From Flavobacterium sp. KACC 22761 (GTDB lineage: Bacteria > Bacteroidota > Bacteroidia > Flavobacteriales > Flavobacteriaceae), in the NCBI RefSeq assembly GCF_034058155.1, contig NZ_CP139148.1, positions 1,674,001 to 1,738,000 of the forward strand: a stretch of 64,000 bases of DNA, written 5' to 3'. The notes below the pieces were generated by a model. That model worked only from the letters and a program-made list of their open reading frames with translations, made no database searches and was not told where the DNA came from. This document shows positions 33,933 through 43,893 of the stretch, piece by piece; position 1 is the first letter of the stretch; each line of letters begins with the position of its first letter. Both the position numbers and the translations under genes were made by a program.

Positions 33933-35186
33933 ATGGCATTAAGGCGAGTTGTTGTAACAGGATTAGGTGCACTTACTCCTATAGGGAATAATATCCAAGA
34001 ATATTGGAATGCACTTGTGAATGGAGTAAGCGGAGCCGCTCCTATCACATATTATGATACAGAGAAGCATAAAACGAAATTTGCCTGCGAAGTAAAAAAC
34101 TTCAATATTGAAGATTACATGGATCGCAAGGAATCTCGAAGACTAGATAAATTTGCTCAATATGCAATTGCTGCCAGTGATGAAGCTATTAAAGATGCTG
34201 GAATCACAAATGATAACGTAAACAAACAAAGAGTTGGTGTTATCTGGGGAGCAGGTATTGGCGGTTTAGAGACTTTTCAAGAAGAAGTAATGTATTATGC
34301 GAAAGGCGATGGAACCCCAAAATTCAATCCGTTTTTTATTCCAAAAATGATCGCTGATATCGCTCCTGCACATATTTCTATGCGTAATGGCTATATGGGA
34401 CCAAATTATACGACAGTTTCTGCATGTGCATCATCAGCAAATGCGCTAATTGATGCTTTCAACTACATTCGTTTAGGAATGTGTGATGTTATCGTATCTG
34501 GAGGTTCTGAAGCTGCTGTTACCATTGCAGGTATGGGAGGTTTTAGCTCAATGCACGCTTTATCTACAAGAAATGAAAGTCCAGAAACAGCTTCAAGACC
34601 TTTTGACGCAACTAGAGATGGTTTCGTTTTAGGAGAAGGAGCAGGAGCTTTGGTTCTTGAAGATTATGAGCATGCAAAAGCAAGAGGTGCAAAAATCTAT
34701 TGCGAAATTGGTGGTGGCGGAATGTCATCTGATGCGTACCACTTAACAGCGCCACATCCAGAAGGAATTGGAGTTATTGCCGTAATGGAAAATACTTTAA
34801 GAGATGCTGGAATGAAGCCTGAAGATGTTGATCATATCAATACTCACGGAACTTCGACTCCATTAGGAGACGTTGCGGAGTTAAAAGCAATTAGTGCAGT
34901 TTTTGGTGATCATGCTAAAAATATCAATATCAATTCAACAAAATCAATGACAGGACACTTGCTTGGTGCTGCTGGAGCTATTGAGGCAATTGCTTCAATT
35001 TTGGCAATGCAACACGGAATTGTTCCTCCAACGATTAATCATAGTGTTGTGGATGAAAAAATCGATCCATCTTTGAATCTTACCTTAAACAAACCTCAAA
35101 AAAGAGAGGTAAATGTTGCGATGAGCAACACGTTTGGATTTGGTGGACACAATGCTTGTGTATTGTTTAAAAAATTCGTTGACTAA
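33933..35186 (+). CDS. fabF: Beta-ketoacyl-ACP synthase II
   Basis: The 417-aa condensing enzyme has the Cys-His-His triad: VSACASSANA, NTHGTSTPLGD and KSMTGHLLGAAGAIE. It elongates acyl-ACP with malonyl-ACP in the cytoplasm. rnc follows 9 nt downstream, so the two are one transcript. Confidence 0.98.
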   Translation: MALRRVVVTGLGALTPIGNNIQEYWNALVNGVSGAAPITYYDTEKHKTKFACEVKNFNIEDYMDRKESRRLDKFAQYAIAASDEAIKDAGITNDNVNKQRVGVIWGAGIGGLETFQEEVMYYAKGDGTPKFNPFFIPKMIADIAPAHISMRNGYMGPNYTTVSACASSANALIDAFNYIRLGMCDVIVSGGSEAAVTIAGMGGFSSMHALSTRNESPETASRPFDATRDGFVLGEGAGALVLEDYEHAKARGAKIYCEIGGGGMSSDAYHLTAPHPEGIGVIAVMENTLRDAGMKPEDVDHINTHGTSTPLGDVAELKAISAVFGDHAKNININSTKSMTGHLLGAAGAIEAIASILAMQHGIVPPTINHSVVDEKIDPSLNLTLNKPQKREVNVAMSNTFGFGGHNACVLFKKFVD

Positions 35187-35195
35187 TTTTCGTAT

Positions 35196-35936
35196 ATGAA
35201 TATTATCAAAAAAATATTTTCTAAATCCCGTTCTCTAGAAGACGGGATTTTTTTTGACACTATTCAGAAAATTCTTGGTTTTCCGCCTGTCAATATTGAT
35301 TTTTATAGAAAAGCCTTTACACATCGTTCATCAAATAAGTTAGATGAACATGGACAACCCATAAATTACGAACGATTGGAATTTTTAGGTGATGCCATGT
35401 TAAGTGCTGTAATTGCTGCACATTTATTTAATAAAGCACCAAACGGAGACGAAGGGTATTTGACAAAAATGCGATCTAAAATAGTGAGCCGCGAACATTT
35501 GAATGAACTCGGAAAAGATTTGAATTTGGTTCGCTTTGTGGAGAGCAAAGTACCAATTCAGCATTTTGGAGAAAACATACACGGTAATATTTTCGAGTCA
35601 TTAGTTGGTGCAATTTATTTAGACAAAGGATATTCTTTCTGCGAGCGTTTTATTCAAAAAAGAGTAATTACGCCTTATGTTGATATCGCCCGTTTGGAAG
35701 GAAAAGTTATCAGTTATAAAAGTTTGGTTATCGAATGGTGTCAGAAAGAAAAAAGAGTTTTTCATTACGACATTTTTGAGGATAACGGTATTGACGGTCA
35801 GCGCTTATTTGGCGTAAAACTGAGCATTGACAATAAAGTAATCGCTAGAGCGCGTGCAACTTCAAAAAAGAAGGCAGAAGAGAAAGCATCACAAAGAGCT
35901 TATTTTGCATTTCAGGAGAAAATAGACAAGAAATAG
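35196..35936 (+). CDS. rnc: Ribonuclease III
   Basis: The 246-aa protein has the RNase III catalytic signature ERLEFLGDAMLSAV, the second acidic patch NIFESLVGAIYLDKG, and a C-terminal double-stranded RNA-binding domain (about residues 170-243, ending SKKKAEEKASQRAYFAF). It processes rRNA precursors and structured mRNAs. It is co-transcribed with fabF. Confidence 0.97.
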   Translation: MNIIKKIFSKSRSLEDGIFFDTIQKILGFPPVNIDFYRKAFTHRSSNKLDEHGQPINYERLEFLGDAMLSAVIAAHLFNKAPNGDEGYLTKMRSKIVSREHLNELGKDLNLVRFVESKVPIQHFGENIHGNIFESLVGAIYLDKGYSFCERFIQKRVITPYVDIARLEGKVISYKSLVIEWCQKEKRVFHYDIFEDNGIDGQRLFGVKLSIDNKVIARARATSKKKAEEKASQRAYFAFQEKIDKK

Positions 35937-36061
35937 CTACAAATTTGCTGTAACTATCTTAAAGCTATAACGTTTTCGTTTATAAATTAACAAAAACAAC
36001 CACGTCATAACTATTGATGCTCCGTTAGAAATAGTATATTTACAACTTGATTTTTCATGAC

Positions 36062-36550
36062 ATGGCTATTCATAGATTGGATTTAGACGAATTTGACGAA
36101 ATTGATTATTATTTAATGGCAATTCATACTTCATTAGAAGATTATAGATTGGCCTATTTTATCAATAAAATCCTTCCGATAAACTTAAGTAAGAGCAAAA
36201 ACGAGATTCATGCTCAGACTAAAGAAGGAGAGGCAAATTTTTCTAGATTTTATTATTATGATTCCGAAAAAGCAGTTTCATGGAATTTAATTCAGAATAA
36301 AAATGAAATCATTTCAGTGAGTACAAATGATTTCCAGAATTTGTTTTCTAATGAAACAAGCGAGGTTTCAACAACAATTCATTTACTTCCTGAATTCAAA
36401 AAAGTAGATTTTTTCCTGAAAATAGAGAATAGCGAGGAAACTCTAAATTTTTCAGAAATTCAACAACAATTAAATACCATAGAGAGTGTTGCGGCTATTT
36501 ATGCCGTCGATACAAATAAAATAAAATCAAAAAACAATCTAATTTTTTAA
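36062..36550 (+). CDS. IPExxxVDY-family protein
   Basis: Starting at ATG 36062 (MAIHRLDLDEFDEIDY) the protein is 162 aa; the open frame to 36047 begins with a TTG. The family motif is present as LPEFKKVDFFLKI, a variant of IPExxxVDYFL. This small family is typical of Bacteroidetes and often precedes pyk, as here (5-nt gap). Its biochemical role is unknown. Confidence 0.85.
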   Translation: MAIHRLDLDEFDEIDYYLMAIHTSLEDYRLAYFINKILPINLSKSKNEIHAQTKEGEANFSRFYYYDSEKAVSWNLIQNKNEIISVSTNDFQNLFSNETSEVSTTIHLLPEFKKVDFFLKIENSEETLNFSEIQQQLNTIESVAAIYAVDTNKIKSKNNLIF

Positions 36551-36555
36551 AAAAA

Positions 36556-37989
36556 ATGTTAACAAACAAGAAAACCAAAATTGTTGCTACACTTGGTCCC
36601 GCATGTAGTACAAGAGAGATTATCAAGGATATGATCGAGGCAGGGGTTAATGTGTTTAGAATCAATTTTTCGCATGCAGATTACGAAGGAGTAAAAGAAA
36701 AAATCGATATCATTAGAGGCTTAAATGAAGAGTTTGGTTATACAACAGCAATCCTTGGAGATTTGCAAGGACCAAAACTTAGAGTTGGAGTAATGGAAGA
36801 AGGAACAGTAGTACACGATGGAGACGAAATCACTTTTACTACTGCTGAAGATATTATCGGAACATCAAAAAGAGTGTTCATGAAATATCAAAATTTCCCA
36901 AATGATGTGAATCCGGGAGAGCGTATTTTGCTTGATGATGGTAAACTTATTTTCGAAATTGTTTCTACAGATAAAAAGACAGAAGTTGTTGCTAAAGTTA
37001 TTCAAGGTGGAGAATTAAAATCTAAAAAAGGAGTTAATCTTCCAAACACAAAAATTTCTTTACCAGCTTTAACAGAAAAAGATATTGCAGATGCTATTTT
37101 TGCAATCGAACAAAAAGTAGACTGGATCGCACTTTCATTCGTGAAAACTCCACGCGATTTACAAGATTTGCAAGAGTTAATTGCAAAACATTCAGAAGTA
37201 AAAATCCCAATTATTGCTAAAATTGAAATGCCAGAAGCTCTTGAGAACATGGACAAAATTGTAGCGTATTGCGATGGTTTAATGGTTGCTCGTGGAGATC
37301 TTGGTGTTGAGCTTCCTGCTCACGAAGTTCCTTTGGTACAAAAAGATTTGATCAGAAGAGCTAAAACAGCTAGAATTCCGGTTATCGTTGCGACACAAAT
37401 GATGGAAACAATGATTACAAGTTTGACTCCAACAAGAGCAGAAGTAAACGACGTTGCAAACTCTGTAATGGATGGTGCTGATGCTGTAATGTTGTCTGGA
37501 GAAACTGCAACAGGAAATTATCCAGTTCAAGTAATTCAAAAAATGGCGCAAATTTGTGAAGCTGTAGAAAACTCTCCGCTTATTCAAGTGCCTCAAAATA
37601 CACCACAAATTAAAACGAAACGTTTTGTTACTAAAACAGTTTGCCACCAAGCAGCTTTATTAGCAAATGAAATCAATGCAAAAGCGATTTGTACTTTGAC
37701 AAACAGCGGTTATACAGCATTCCAAATTTCAGCTTGGAGACCATCATCAGCTCACATTTTGGTATTTACTTCAAACAGAAGAATCTTAACACAATTGAAT
37801 TTATTATGGGGAGTTAAATCTTTCTACTATGATAATGAAGAAAGTACAGATGATACTGTAACTGATGTAAACAAAATTGCAGTTGATAAAGGATATGCAA
37901 CAAAAGGTGATTATTTGATCAACCTTGCTGCGATGCCAATTAAAGATAAAGGAATGGTGAATACCATGAGAGTTTCTGAAATAGAATAG
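36556..37989 (+). CDS. pyk: Pyruvate kinase
   Basis: The 477-aa protein has ATLGPACSTREII with the N-terminal barrel motif, FRINFSHADYEG, the catalytic Lys/metal site IIAKIEMPEALENMD, MVARGDLGVELP and the MDGADAVMLSGETATGNYP block. The C-terminal allosteric domain is shorter than in enteric enzymes. It makes pyruvate and ATP from phosphoenolpyruvate. A strong terminator follows. Confidence 0.97.
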   Translation: MLTNKKTKIVATLGPACSTREIIKDMIEAGVNVFRINFSHADYEGVKEKIDIIRGLNEEFGYTTAILGDLQGPKLRVGVMEEGTVVHDGDEITFTTAEDIIGTSKRVFMKYQNFPNDVNPGERILLDDGKLIFEIVSTDKKTEVVAKVIQGGELKSKKGVNLPNTKISLPALTEKDIADAIFAIEQKVDWIALSFVKTPRDLQDLQELIAKHSEVKIPIIAKIEMPEALENMDKIVAYCDGLMVARGDLGVELPAHEVPLVQKDLIRRAKTARIPVIVATQMMETMITSLTPTRAEVNDVANSVMDGADAVMLSGETATGNYPVQVIQKMAQICEAVENSPLIQVPQNTPQIKTKRFVTKTVCHQAALLANEINAKAICTLTNSGYTAFQISAWRPSSAHILVFTSNRRILTQLNLLWGVKSFYYDNEESTDDTVTDVNKIAVDKGYATKGDYLINLAAMPIKDKGMVNTMRVSEIE

Positions 37990-38010
37990 TCATCTTTTTT
38001 AAGATATACT

Positions 38011-38040
38011 AAAAGCCATTCGAGAGAATGGCTTTTTTTT
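38011..38040 (+). terminator. Terminator after pyk
   Basis: AAAAGCCATTC and GAATGGCTTTT form a perfect 11-bp stem with a 4-nt loop and T8 tract. Confidence 0.93.
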
Positions 38041-38177
38041 GTTCCTTTTTGAACATTTAATTGCATTTGTTTAATGAAAAAAATGGTATGTTTTCGAACA
38101 CAAAATAATATTAGCCTTTTTTGTTCAATAAATTTTGTTAAATGCTATAACAAATAGTTGAATTTTTCTTTTTTAAC

Positions 38178-38329
38178 GTTTCATTTTATAAAATGAAACC
38201 ATCTCATGGCTTTAAAATGCAACGGACAGTTTTTTTATTAGTTAATTTTGAGTTGCTTAAATAAAAATTAAGAAAATTCTTGTTTTCAAATTCCATAAAT
38301 CTTTAATTAAAGTAAAATTTGAAAACAAG
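38178..38329 (+). other. Palindromes in the 384-bp spacer before the sulfatase
   Basis: A perfect 22-bp palindrome (38178-38199, half-site GTTTCATTTTA) and a 14-bp stem (CTTGTTTTCAAATT at 38279-38292 with its complement at 38316-38329) lie in this AT-rich stretch. They could be regulator sites for the downstream cluster. No protein-coding potential is seen. Confidence 0.5.
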
Positions 38330-38424
38330 GATTTTTGTTAATGGTTTTTATTGGAAAAAGCTCAAGCACTTTGTTATTTGTAAATGCGACTATTAAAACA
38401 ATTATATAAATAAACTTTATTGCC

Positions 38425-40092
38425 ATGAAACAAAGTAAACTTAGAAATGCCATAATGCTTTTTGCATTAGTATGCTTCACGGTTGTTCAGGTGAATGCTC
38501 AAAAAAAACCTAATATTTTAATACTATGGGGTGATGATATTGGAACTACCAATATTAGTGCTTACAGTGATGGAGTAATGGGTTATACAACCCCAAATAT
38601 TGATCGTTTAGCTAATGAAGGACTTCGTTTTCTTCATTATTATGGGGAGCAGAGCTGTACCGCAGGACGTGCCGCTTTTTTAACAGGACAACATGGTCTT
38701 AGAACCGGACTTACAAAAGTAGGTTATCCAGGAGCGCCGATGGGAATTAGTCAGTTAGATCCTTCTATTGGAGGAATTATGAAAAGCCTTGGTTATGCTA
38801 CAGGTCAGTTTGGTAAAAATCACGTTGGAGATCGCAATGAAAATCTGCCAACAGTGAATGGTTTTGATGAATTCTTTGGAAATCTGTATCACTTAAATGC
38901 AGAAGAAGAACCAGAATTGCCAGATTATCCTAAAGATCCAGAATATTTGAAAAAATTTGGACCAAGAGGAGTTTTAAAATGTACTGCAACAAATGTTGAT
39001 GATGCAACAACTGACCCACGTTTTGGAAGAGTTGGAAAACAAAAAATCGAAGATACAGGAGCGCTTACTAAAAAAAGAATGGAAACCATAGATGACGAAA
39101 CTTCTGCAGCAGCAATTGATTACATCAAAAGGCAAGTTGCAGCTGGAAAACCATTTTTCTGCTGGTTTAATGCTACTCGTATGCACCTTCGAACACACGT
39201 TAGAGCAGAACACAGGGGCAGATATACACATGGAGACAGTGAATATATTGACGGTATGATTGAACATGACGAAACGATCGGAAGTATTTTAAAAGCATTA
39301 GATGATCTAGGAATTGCTGACAACACTATTGTGGTTTATTCGACAGATAATGGTCCTCATATGAATACATGGCCTGATGCGGCAATGACACCATTCCGTT
39401 CAGAAAAAAACACGAACTGGGAAGGAGCTTTCCGTGTGCCTTGTATTGTGCGATGGCCAGGTGTTATTAAACCAGGAACCCTTACTAACGAATTAATGAG
39501 TCATAACGACTGGATGCCAACTCTGGCTTCAATTGCCGGTGAACCAGATTTAGTTAATAAACTTTTAAAGGGCTATTCTGCAAACGGAAAATCATACAAA
39601 GTACATTTAGATGGTTTTGATCAAAGTAATTTTTTAAGAGGCAAAACGCAAAAAAGTGCCAGAGATAAATTCTTCTATACAGATGATGATGGTCTTTTGG
39701 TTGGTCTAAGAGAAGGAGATTATAAATATGTTTTTGCAGAACAGCGCATGCAGGGAACATTGGGAGTTTGGGGTGAGCCTTTTACTAAATTGCGTTTGCA
39801 GAAAATATTCAATCTATATCAAGACCCATTTGAGAGAGCCGATATAACCTCAAATACGTACTGGGATTGGGTAATGAATCATGTTCAGATGGTGTATGGT
39901 GCTATATATGATGTTGGTGTATTTGCCCAAACATTTAAAGATTATCCACCAAGATCAATACCGCCAAGTTTCTCTGCTTATACTATTATGGAAGAAGCAA
40001 TGAAAGATATCAAGGCGCAAAAGTATATTGAGCAAAACGTTCTTCCTAAGTTAAAAGAAGAAGCACAAGACGCTCCAAAAAAGAAAAAATAA
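38425..40092 (+). CDS. Exported arylsulfatase
   Basis: The 555-aa protein has a signal peptide (CFTVVQVNAQ) and the alkaline-phosphatase-like sulfatase fold. The metal site ILWGDDIG and the formylglycine motif CTAGRAAFLTG (Cys about residue 75) are present; Cys-type sulfatases need a maturase, which is not in the window. A later metal site is VVYSTDNGPHMNTWPD. It hydrolyses sulfate esters, substrate unknown. The tail is Lys-rich (APKKKK). It heads a cluster of secreted proteins. Confidence 0.92.
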   Translation: MKQSKLRNAIMLFALVCFTVVQVNAQKKPNILILWGDDIGTTNISAYSDGVMGYTTPNIDRLANEGLRFLHYYGEQSCTAGRAAFLTGQHGLRTGLTKVGYPGAPMGISQLDPSIGGIMKSLGYATGQFGKNHVGDRNENLPTVNGFDEFFGNLYHLNAEEEPELPDYPKDPEYLKKFGPRGVLKCTATNVDDATTDPRFGRVGKQKIEDTGALTKKRMETIDDETSAAAIDYIKRQVAAGKPFFCWFNATRMHLRTHVRAEHRGRYTHGDSEYIDGMIEHDETIGSILKALDDLGIADNTIVVYSTDNGPHMNTWPDAAMTPFRSEKNTNWEGAFRVPCIVRWPGVIKPGTLTNELMSHNDWMPTLASIAGEPDLVNKLLKGYSANGKSYKVHLDGFDQSNFLRGKTQKSARDKFFYTDDDGLLVGLREGDYKYVFAEQRMQGTLGVWGEPFTKLRLQKIFNLYQDPFERADITSNTYWDWVMNHVQMVYGAIYDVGVFAQTFKDYPPRSIPPSFSAYTIMEEAMKDIKAQKYIEQNVLPKLKEEAQDAPKKKK

Positions 40093-40105
40093 AATAGAAA
40101 TAATT

Positions 40106-40140
40106 AAAAGAAACAGGACATAAAAAGTCCTGTTTCTTTT
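40106..40140 (+). terminator. Hairpin after the sulfatase
   Basis: AAAAGAAACAGGAC and GTCCTGTTTCTTTT form a perfect 14-bp stem with a 7-nt loop and a short T-tract, so it probably ends or attenuates sulfatase transcription. Confidence 0.8.
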
Positions 40141-40157
40141 CACTAATAATATTTGTT

Positions 40158-41174
40158 ATGTATAAAAAAATAGTACTAATCTCAATGCTTCTTTTTTTAT
40201 TTGTATCCTGCAAAAAATCAGAAGAGAACACTGCTGTAACTCCAAAAGACAGTACGTCCACGGTTGCAACAAGTGGCGACCCATTGCCAAGCTGGAACGA
40301 CGGCCCTTTAAAAAAAGACATTATTGCTTACGTTGAAAAAGTAACTAAAGAAGGAAGTCCAGATTTTATTCCAGTAGAAAATAGAATTGCCACTTTTGAT
40401 AATGATGGAACACTTTGGGCCGAAAAACCTCTTGCTCAAGAATTATTTGCTTTTTACCGAGTTAAAAAAATGGTCGAAGCAAATCCTGAATTAGCAAAAA
40501 AGCAACCTTTTAAAGCGGTTATCGAAAAAGACAAAACCTATTTTGAAAAAGGAGGAGACAAAGCACTTGTTGAGCTAGTTGCGGCAACACACACCGGAAT
40601 GACAGAAGATGAATTTGAAACTTCGGCCAAAGACTTTTATGCTGGTGCAACATATCCTGGAAAAAATGTTCCATTAAAACAAATCAGATACCAGCCACAA
40701 TTAGAGCTTTTAAATTATTTGCGTGCAAATGGTTTCAAAACTTTTATTGTAACTGGAGGAACGGTTGAATTTGTACGTGCTATAGCTCCGGATTTTTACG
40801 GAATTCCAAAAGATCAGGTTGTTGGAACTTCTTTCAAATACAAATTTGACGATGCTAAAAATGCAGTGGTAAGAGAACCGGCTTTAAATCATTTTAATGA
40901 TAAAGAAGGAAAACCTGTTGCAATACAATTAGAAATTGGACAACGTCCTATTTTTGCCTGCGGAAACGAAGGCGGGGCAGGAGATCTTGCCATGTTGAGA
41001 TATTCTTCGGGAAGCAAATATCCATCTTTTCAGTTAATTGTAAACCATAACGATTCTATAAGAGAATACAATTATCAGGAAAAAGATAATCTTTCGTTAA
41101 ACACTGCTGCAAAATACAAATATCATGTTGTAAGCATGAAGGACGACTGGAAAAAAGTTTTTGCCGATAAATAA
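40158..41174 (+). CDS. HAD-superfamily phosphatase lipoprotein
   Basis: The 338-aa protein has a lipobox (LFLFVSC, Cys17). The HAD motif I is FDNDGTLW, motif II is in FIVTGGTVEF, and motif IV in ACGNEGGAGDLAML. It is of the phosphoserine-phosphatase-like type with a large cap insert. It is expected to be a periplasmic or surface phosphatase. Its position next to a sulfatase is shared with the other cluster members, but the substrate is unknown. Confidence 0.83.
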   Translation: MYKKIVLISMLLFLFVSCKKSEENTAVTPKDSTSTVATSGDPLPSWNDGPLKKDIIAYVEKVTKEGSPDFIPVENRIATFDNDGTLWAEKPLAQELFAFYRVKKMVEANPELAKKQPFKAVIEKDKTYFEKGGDKALVELVAATHTGMTEDEFETSAKDFYAGATYPGKNVPLKQIRYQPQLELLNYLRANGFKTFIVTGGTVEFVRAIAPDFYGIPKDQVVGTSFKYKFDDAKNAVVREPALNHFNDKEGKPVAIQLEIGQRPIFACGNEGGAGDLAMLRYSSGSKYPSFQLIVNHNDSIREYNYQEKDNLSLNTAAKYKYHVVSMKDDWKKVFADK

Positions 41175-41226
41175 TTGGAGTTTCATCAGAAATCAAAGCC
41201 TATTATAAATCTTTAAAAGAATTATT

Positions 41227-42048
41227 ATGAACCGCACTAGAATATATTTCGCAGCAAAATTTTTATTCAGTATATTTTTAATTCTTTTAAATTTTTCAGC
41301 TTTCGCACAAGAAGAGAAAGCAGGAGCGAGTGCTCAGGAACTTGCTGACAAAATGGCAAATCCTGTGGCAAGTTTAATTAGTGTTCCGTTGCAAAATAAT
41401 CTTACTTATGGAATTGGTGCTTATAACGGATCAAAATATCAGATTAATATACAGCCCGTTGTTCCTTTTAAATTAAGTGAAAATCTGAATTTAATTACGC
41501 GTTATATACTTCCAGTCGTAGATCAGCAGGATGTGACAGGAGAAAACACACATGAGTTTGGATTGAGCGATGCAACCGTAACCGCTTTTTTTGCTCCTAA
41601 AACTAAAGGAATTATCCTCGGAGCTGGTCCTGCTTTTTTAGTGCCAACTGCGACAGAAAAACTTTTAGGAACAGAAAAATTCGGAATTGGACCCAGCGTT
41701 TTGGTCATGCATCAAGGAAAAGGACTTTCTATAGGTTTTTTGGCCAATCAAATTTGGTCTGTTGCAGGAAATGCTGATCGTGCTGATTTTAATCAGTTTT
41801 ACACGCAAATATTCTTAACGCATAGTTATAAAAGCGGTGCAAGTTTAGGGATTACTTCAGAAATTACTCAGAATTGGCAAGGAAATACAACACTAATTAC
41901 TGTTAGTCCAAATGTTGGTGCAATTACAAAATTAGGAGGTCAGACGATGCAATTTGCAGTTATGCCTTTAATTCCTGTTGTTGGCCATTCAAACATAAGA
42001 CCAGATTGGGGCTTAAGAGCAGTGGTAGCGTTTATATTTCCGCAATAA
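41227..42048 (+). CDS. Outer-membrane beta-barrel-like protein
   Basis: The 273-aa protein has a signal peptide (ILLNFSAFAQ) and alternating hydrophobic strands ending in a terminal VVAFIFPQ. It resembles the transporter-like barrels related to MetA-pathway phenol degradation proteins. Channel or structural function is inferred only from the fold pattern. It lies 52 nt after the HAD gene. Confidence 0.65.
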   Translation: MNRTRIYFAAKFLFSIFLILLNFSAFAQEEKAGASAQELADKMANPVASLISVPLQNNLTYGIGAYNGSKYQINIQPVVPFKLSENLNLITRYILPVVDQQDVTGENTHEFGLSDATVTAFFAPKTKGIILGAGPAFLVPTATEKLLGTEKFGIGPSVLVMHQGKGLSIGFLANQIWSVAGNADRADFNQFYTQIFLTHSYKSGASLGITSEITQNWQGNTTLITVSPNVGAITKLGGQTMQFAVMPLIPVVGHSNIRPDWGLRAVVAFIFPQ

Positions 42049-42064
42049 CTTTAGCTTAGCTTAA

Positions 42065-42193
42065 ATATCTCTCGCAAAAAAAAATACTTATGGCTCTGTA
42101 GCTATTTATTTTGGTGGAATAGCTCCAGCTGAAAAAGAATCAAATTGGGTTCCGACAGCTCCAAAAGGAAAACTTGGAAAATGGGAGATTTAA
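42065..42193 (+). pseudogene. C-terminal remnant of a DUF1214/DUF1254-type protein
   Basis: The frame NTYGSVAIYFGGIAP, then ESNWVPTAPKGK, resembles the C-terminal part of DUF1254/DUF1214 proteins (GSVTIYFG...P...SNW). There is no upstream domain and no good start. It ends GKLGKWEI, without the usual family ending. The remnant sits where an intact member is often found beside sulfatase and DUF2252 genes, so a gene was probably lost here. Confidence 0.6.
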
Positions 42194-42216
42194 CAGAAGT
42201 AAAATAAATCACTCGA

Positions 42217-43617
42217 ATGGCAGAAAATGAAACAGATAGTGCCGAAAGTTTTTTTGATCGATTAGCATCAAAAGCAGAACGCTATGACAATGGTGCGGCG
42301 ATCAGGAAAGAAGTGCCTCGTTCTTCACATCAGGAATGGACACCTCCTGACGATCGTGAAGATCCAGTAACTATTTTATTAAAAACCAGTATTGGAAGAA
42401 TTGAAGATTTACTTCCTATTCGATATAGAAGAATGATTGAATCGCCTTTTGCTTTTTTTAGAGGTGCTGCGGCAATAATGGCGGCAGATTTAGTCAATAC
42501 ACCAAATACAGGAGTGAATTTACAGCTTTGCGGCGATTGTCATTTAATGAATTTTGGCGGTTTTGCAACTCCAGAACGCAAGTTGGTTTTTGATATTAAC
42601 GATTTTGATGAAACATTTCAAGGACCTTGGGAATGGGATGTAAAAAGACTGGCAACAAGTTTTGCAATAGCCGGAAAATGGCGAAAATTTTCAACAAAAG
42701 ACTGCAAAGCATTCGCATGGCATGTTGCCGATAGTTATAAAAGACATATGCTGGATTATAGTAAATTATCGGCACTTCAAATCTGGTATGCTGATATTGA
42801 CTTAACGGAGCTTATTGATCTTGGAAAAGATGAAGAATTGAAAGAATTTCAGCAGAAACGAATAAAAAAGGCAGCCGAATCTATCGCTCATGAAAAAGAA
42901 TTTGCAAAAATGACGTATTTAGATGGAACTCGTGCCAAAATAAAAGATGATCCGCCCTTGATTTATCATCCATCTAGAGATGAAGTTAGTTATGCAATGC
43001 GAGAAGCCAAACAGGTTCACAAAAGATATGTCGAATCATTGCCAGAAGACAAACAGATATTATTGAGCCGATATACAATGCATGATTTTGCCATAAAAGT
43101 TGTAGGTGTAGGAAGCGTAGGAACGCTTTGTGGTATCAGTTTATTAATGTCGGCAACAGGAGAGCCTATTTTTTTGCAATTTAAAGAAGCTAGAAAAAGC
43201 GTGTTAGAATCAAATGTAAAAATCAAGGCTAAATATTCGCATCAAGGCGAGCGAATTGTAATGGGACAAAAATTAATGCAATCAGCCCCAGATATGTTTT
43301 TAGGCTGGACTAATGATGATAAAGGAAAGTATTTTTATATCCGTCAGCTTCGCGATGCTAAAATAAAACCGGTCATTGAAATTATGAAATCTGAAAACAT
43401 GGAAGATTACGCAAAAGCCTGCGGATGGGCACTCGCAAGGGCACATGCACGATCTGGCGACCCGTCGATTTTATCAGGTTACATTGGAAATAACAATGAG
43501 TTTGCCAATGCAATTGCTAAATTTTCGATGTTATACGCACATCAAAATGAATTGGATTACAATAAAATGGTCGAAGCTGTTAAAGATGGCCGATTGCCAA
43601 TTTCAGCAGAAGTATAA
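42217..43617 (+). CDS. DUF2252-family protein
   Basis: The 466-aa protein has no signal peptide. The family pattern is clear: RMIESPFAFFRGAAAIMAADL, LCGDCHLMNFGGFATPERKLVFDINDFDET, WEWDVKRLATSF, and LARAHARSGDP near the end. The H-x-x-N and DxND elements look like those of kinase-fold (aminoglycoside-phosphotransferase-like) proteins, so phosphoryl transfer is possible; no substrate is known. It is part of the sulfatase cluster. Confidence 0.88.
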   Translation: MAENETDSAESFFDRLASKAERYDNGAAIRKEVPRSSHQEWTPPDDREDPVTILLKTSIGRIEDLLPIRYRRMIESPFAFFRGAAAIMAADLVNTPNTGVNLQLCGDCHLMNFGGFATPERKLVFDINDFDETFQGPWEWDVKRLATSFAIAGKWRKFSTKDCKAFAWHVADSYKRHMLDYSKLSALQIWYADIDLTELIDLGKDEELKEFQQKRIKKAAESIAHEKEFAKMTYLDGTRAKIKDDPPLIYHPSRDEVSYAMREAKQVHKRYVESLPEDKQILLSRYTMHDFAIKVVGVGSVGTLCGISLLMSATGEPIFLQFKEARKSVLESNVKIKAKYSHQGERIVMGQKLMQSAPDMFLGWTNDDKGKYFYIRQLRDAKIKPVIEIMKSENMEDYAKACGWALARAHARSGDPSILSGYIGNNNEFANAIAKFSMLYAHQNELDYNKMVEAVKDGRLPISAEV

Positions 43618-43893
43618 TTGACGAAACTTACAGGTTCAAATTAAATAAAAGAGATTTTAAAAAATCAAAACTTCAGAGATGAAATTCATTAGACATCATA
43701 AGTAAGATTTTTTGCAATAAACTATGTTAATTAAAGAAAATAATATACCTTTAGGTTATATTAAAGTGTTGTTTAATAGTACTTTGTGTTAATTTAACAC
43801 TGAATTTACATTGCTTTAATGCCCCAAAGATTTATTTTGATTTTAATACATTCAAGTTAAACTAATTTAATTATTAATTTAAATACCACAACA

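Noticed and set aside
37279..37650. 123-codon minus-strand frame inside pyk
   Set aside because: Antisense of a highly conserved gene; Cys/His-rich composition is an artefact.
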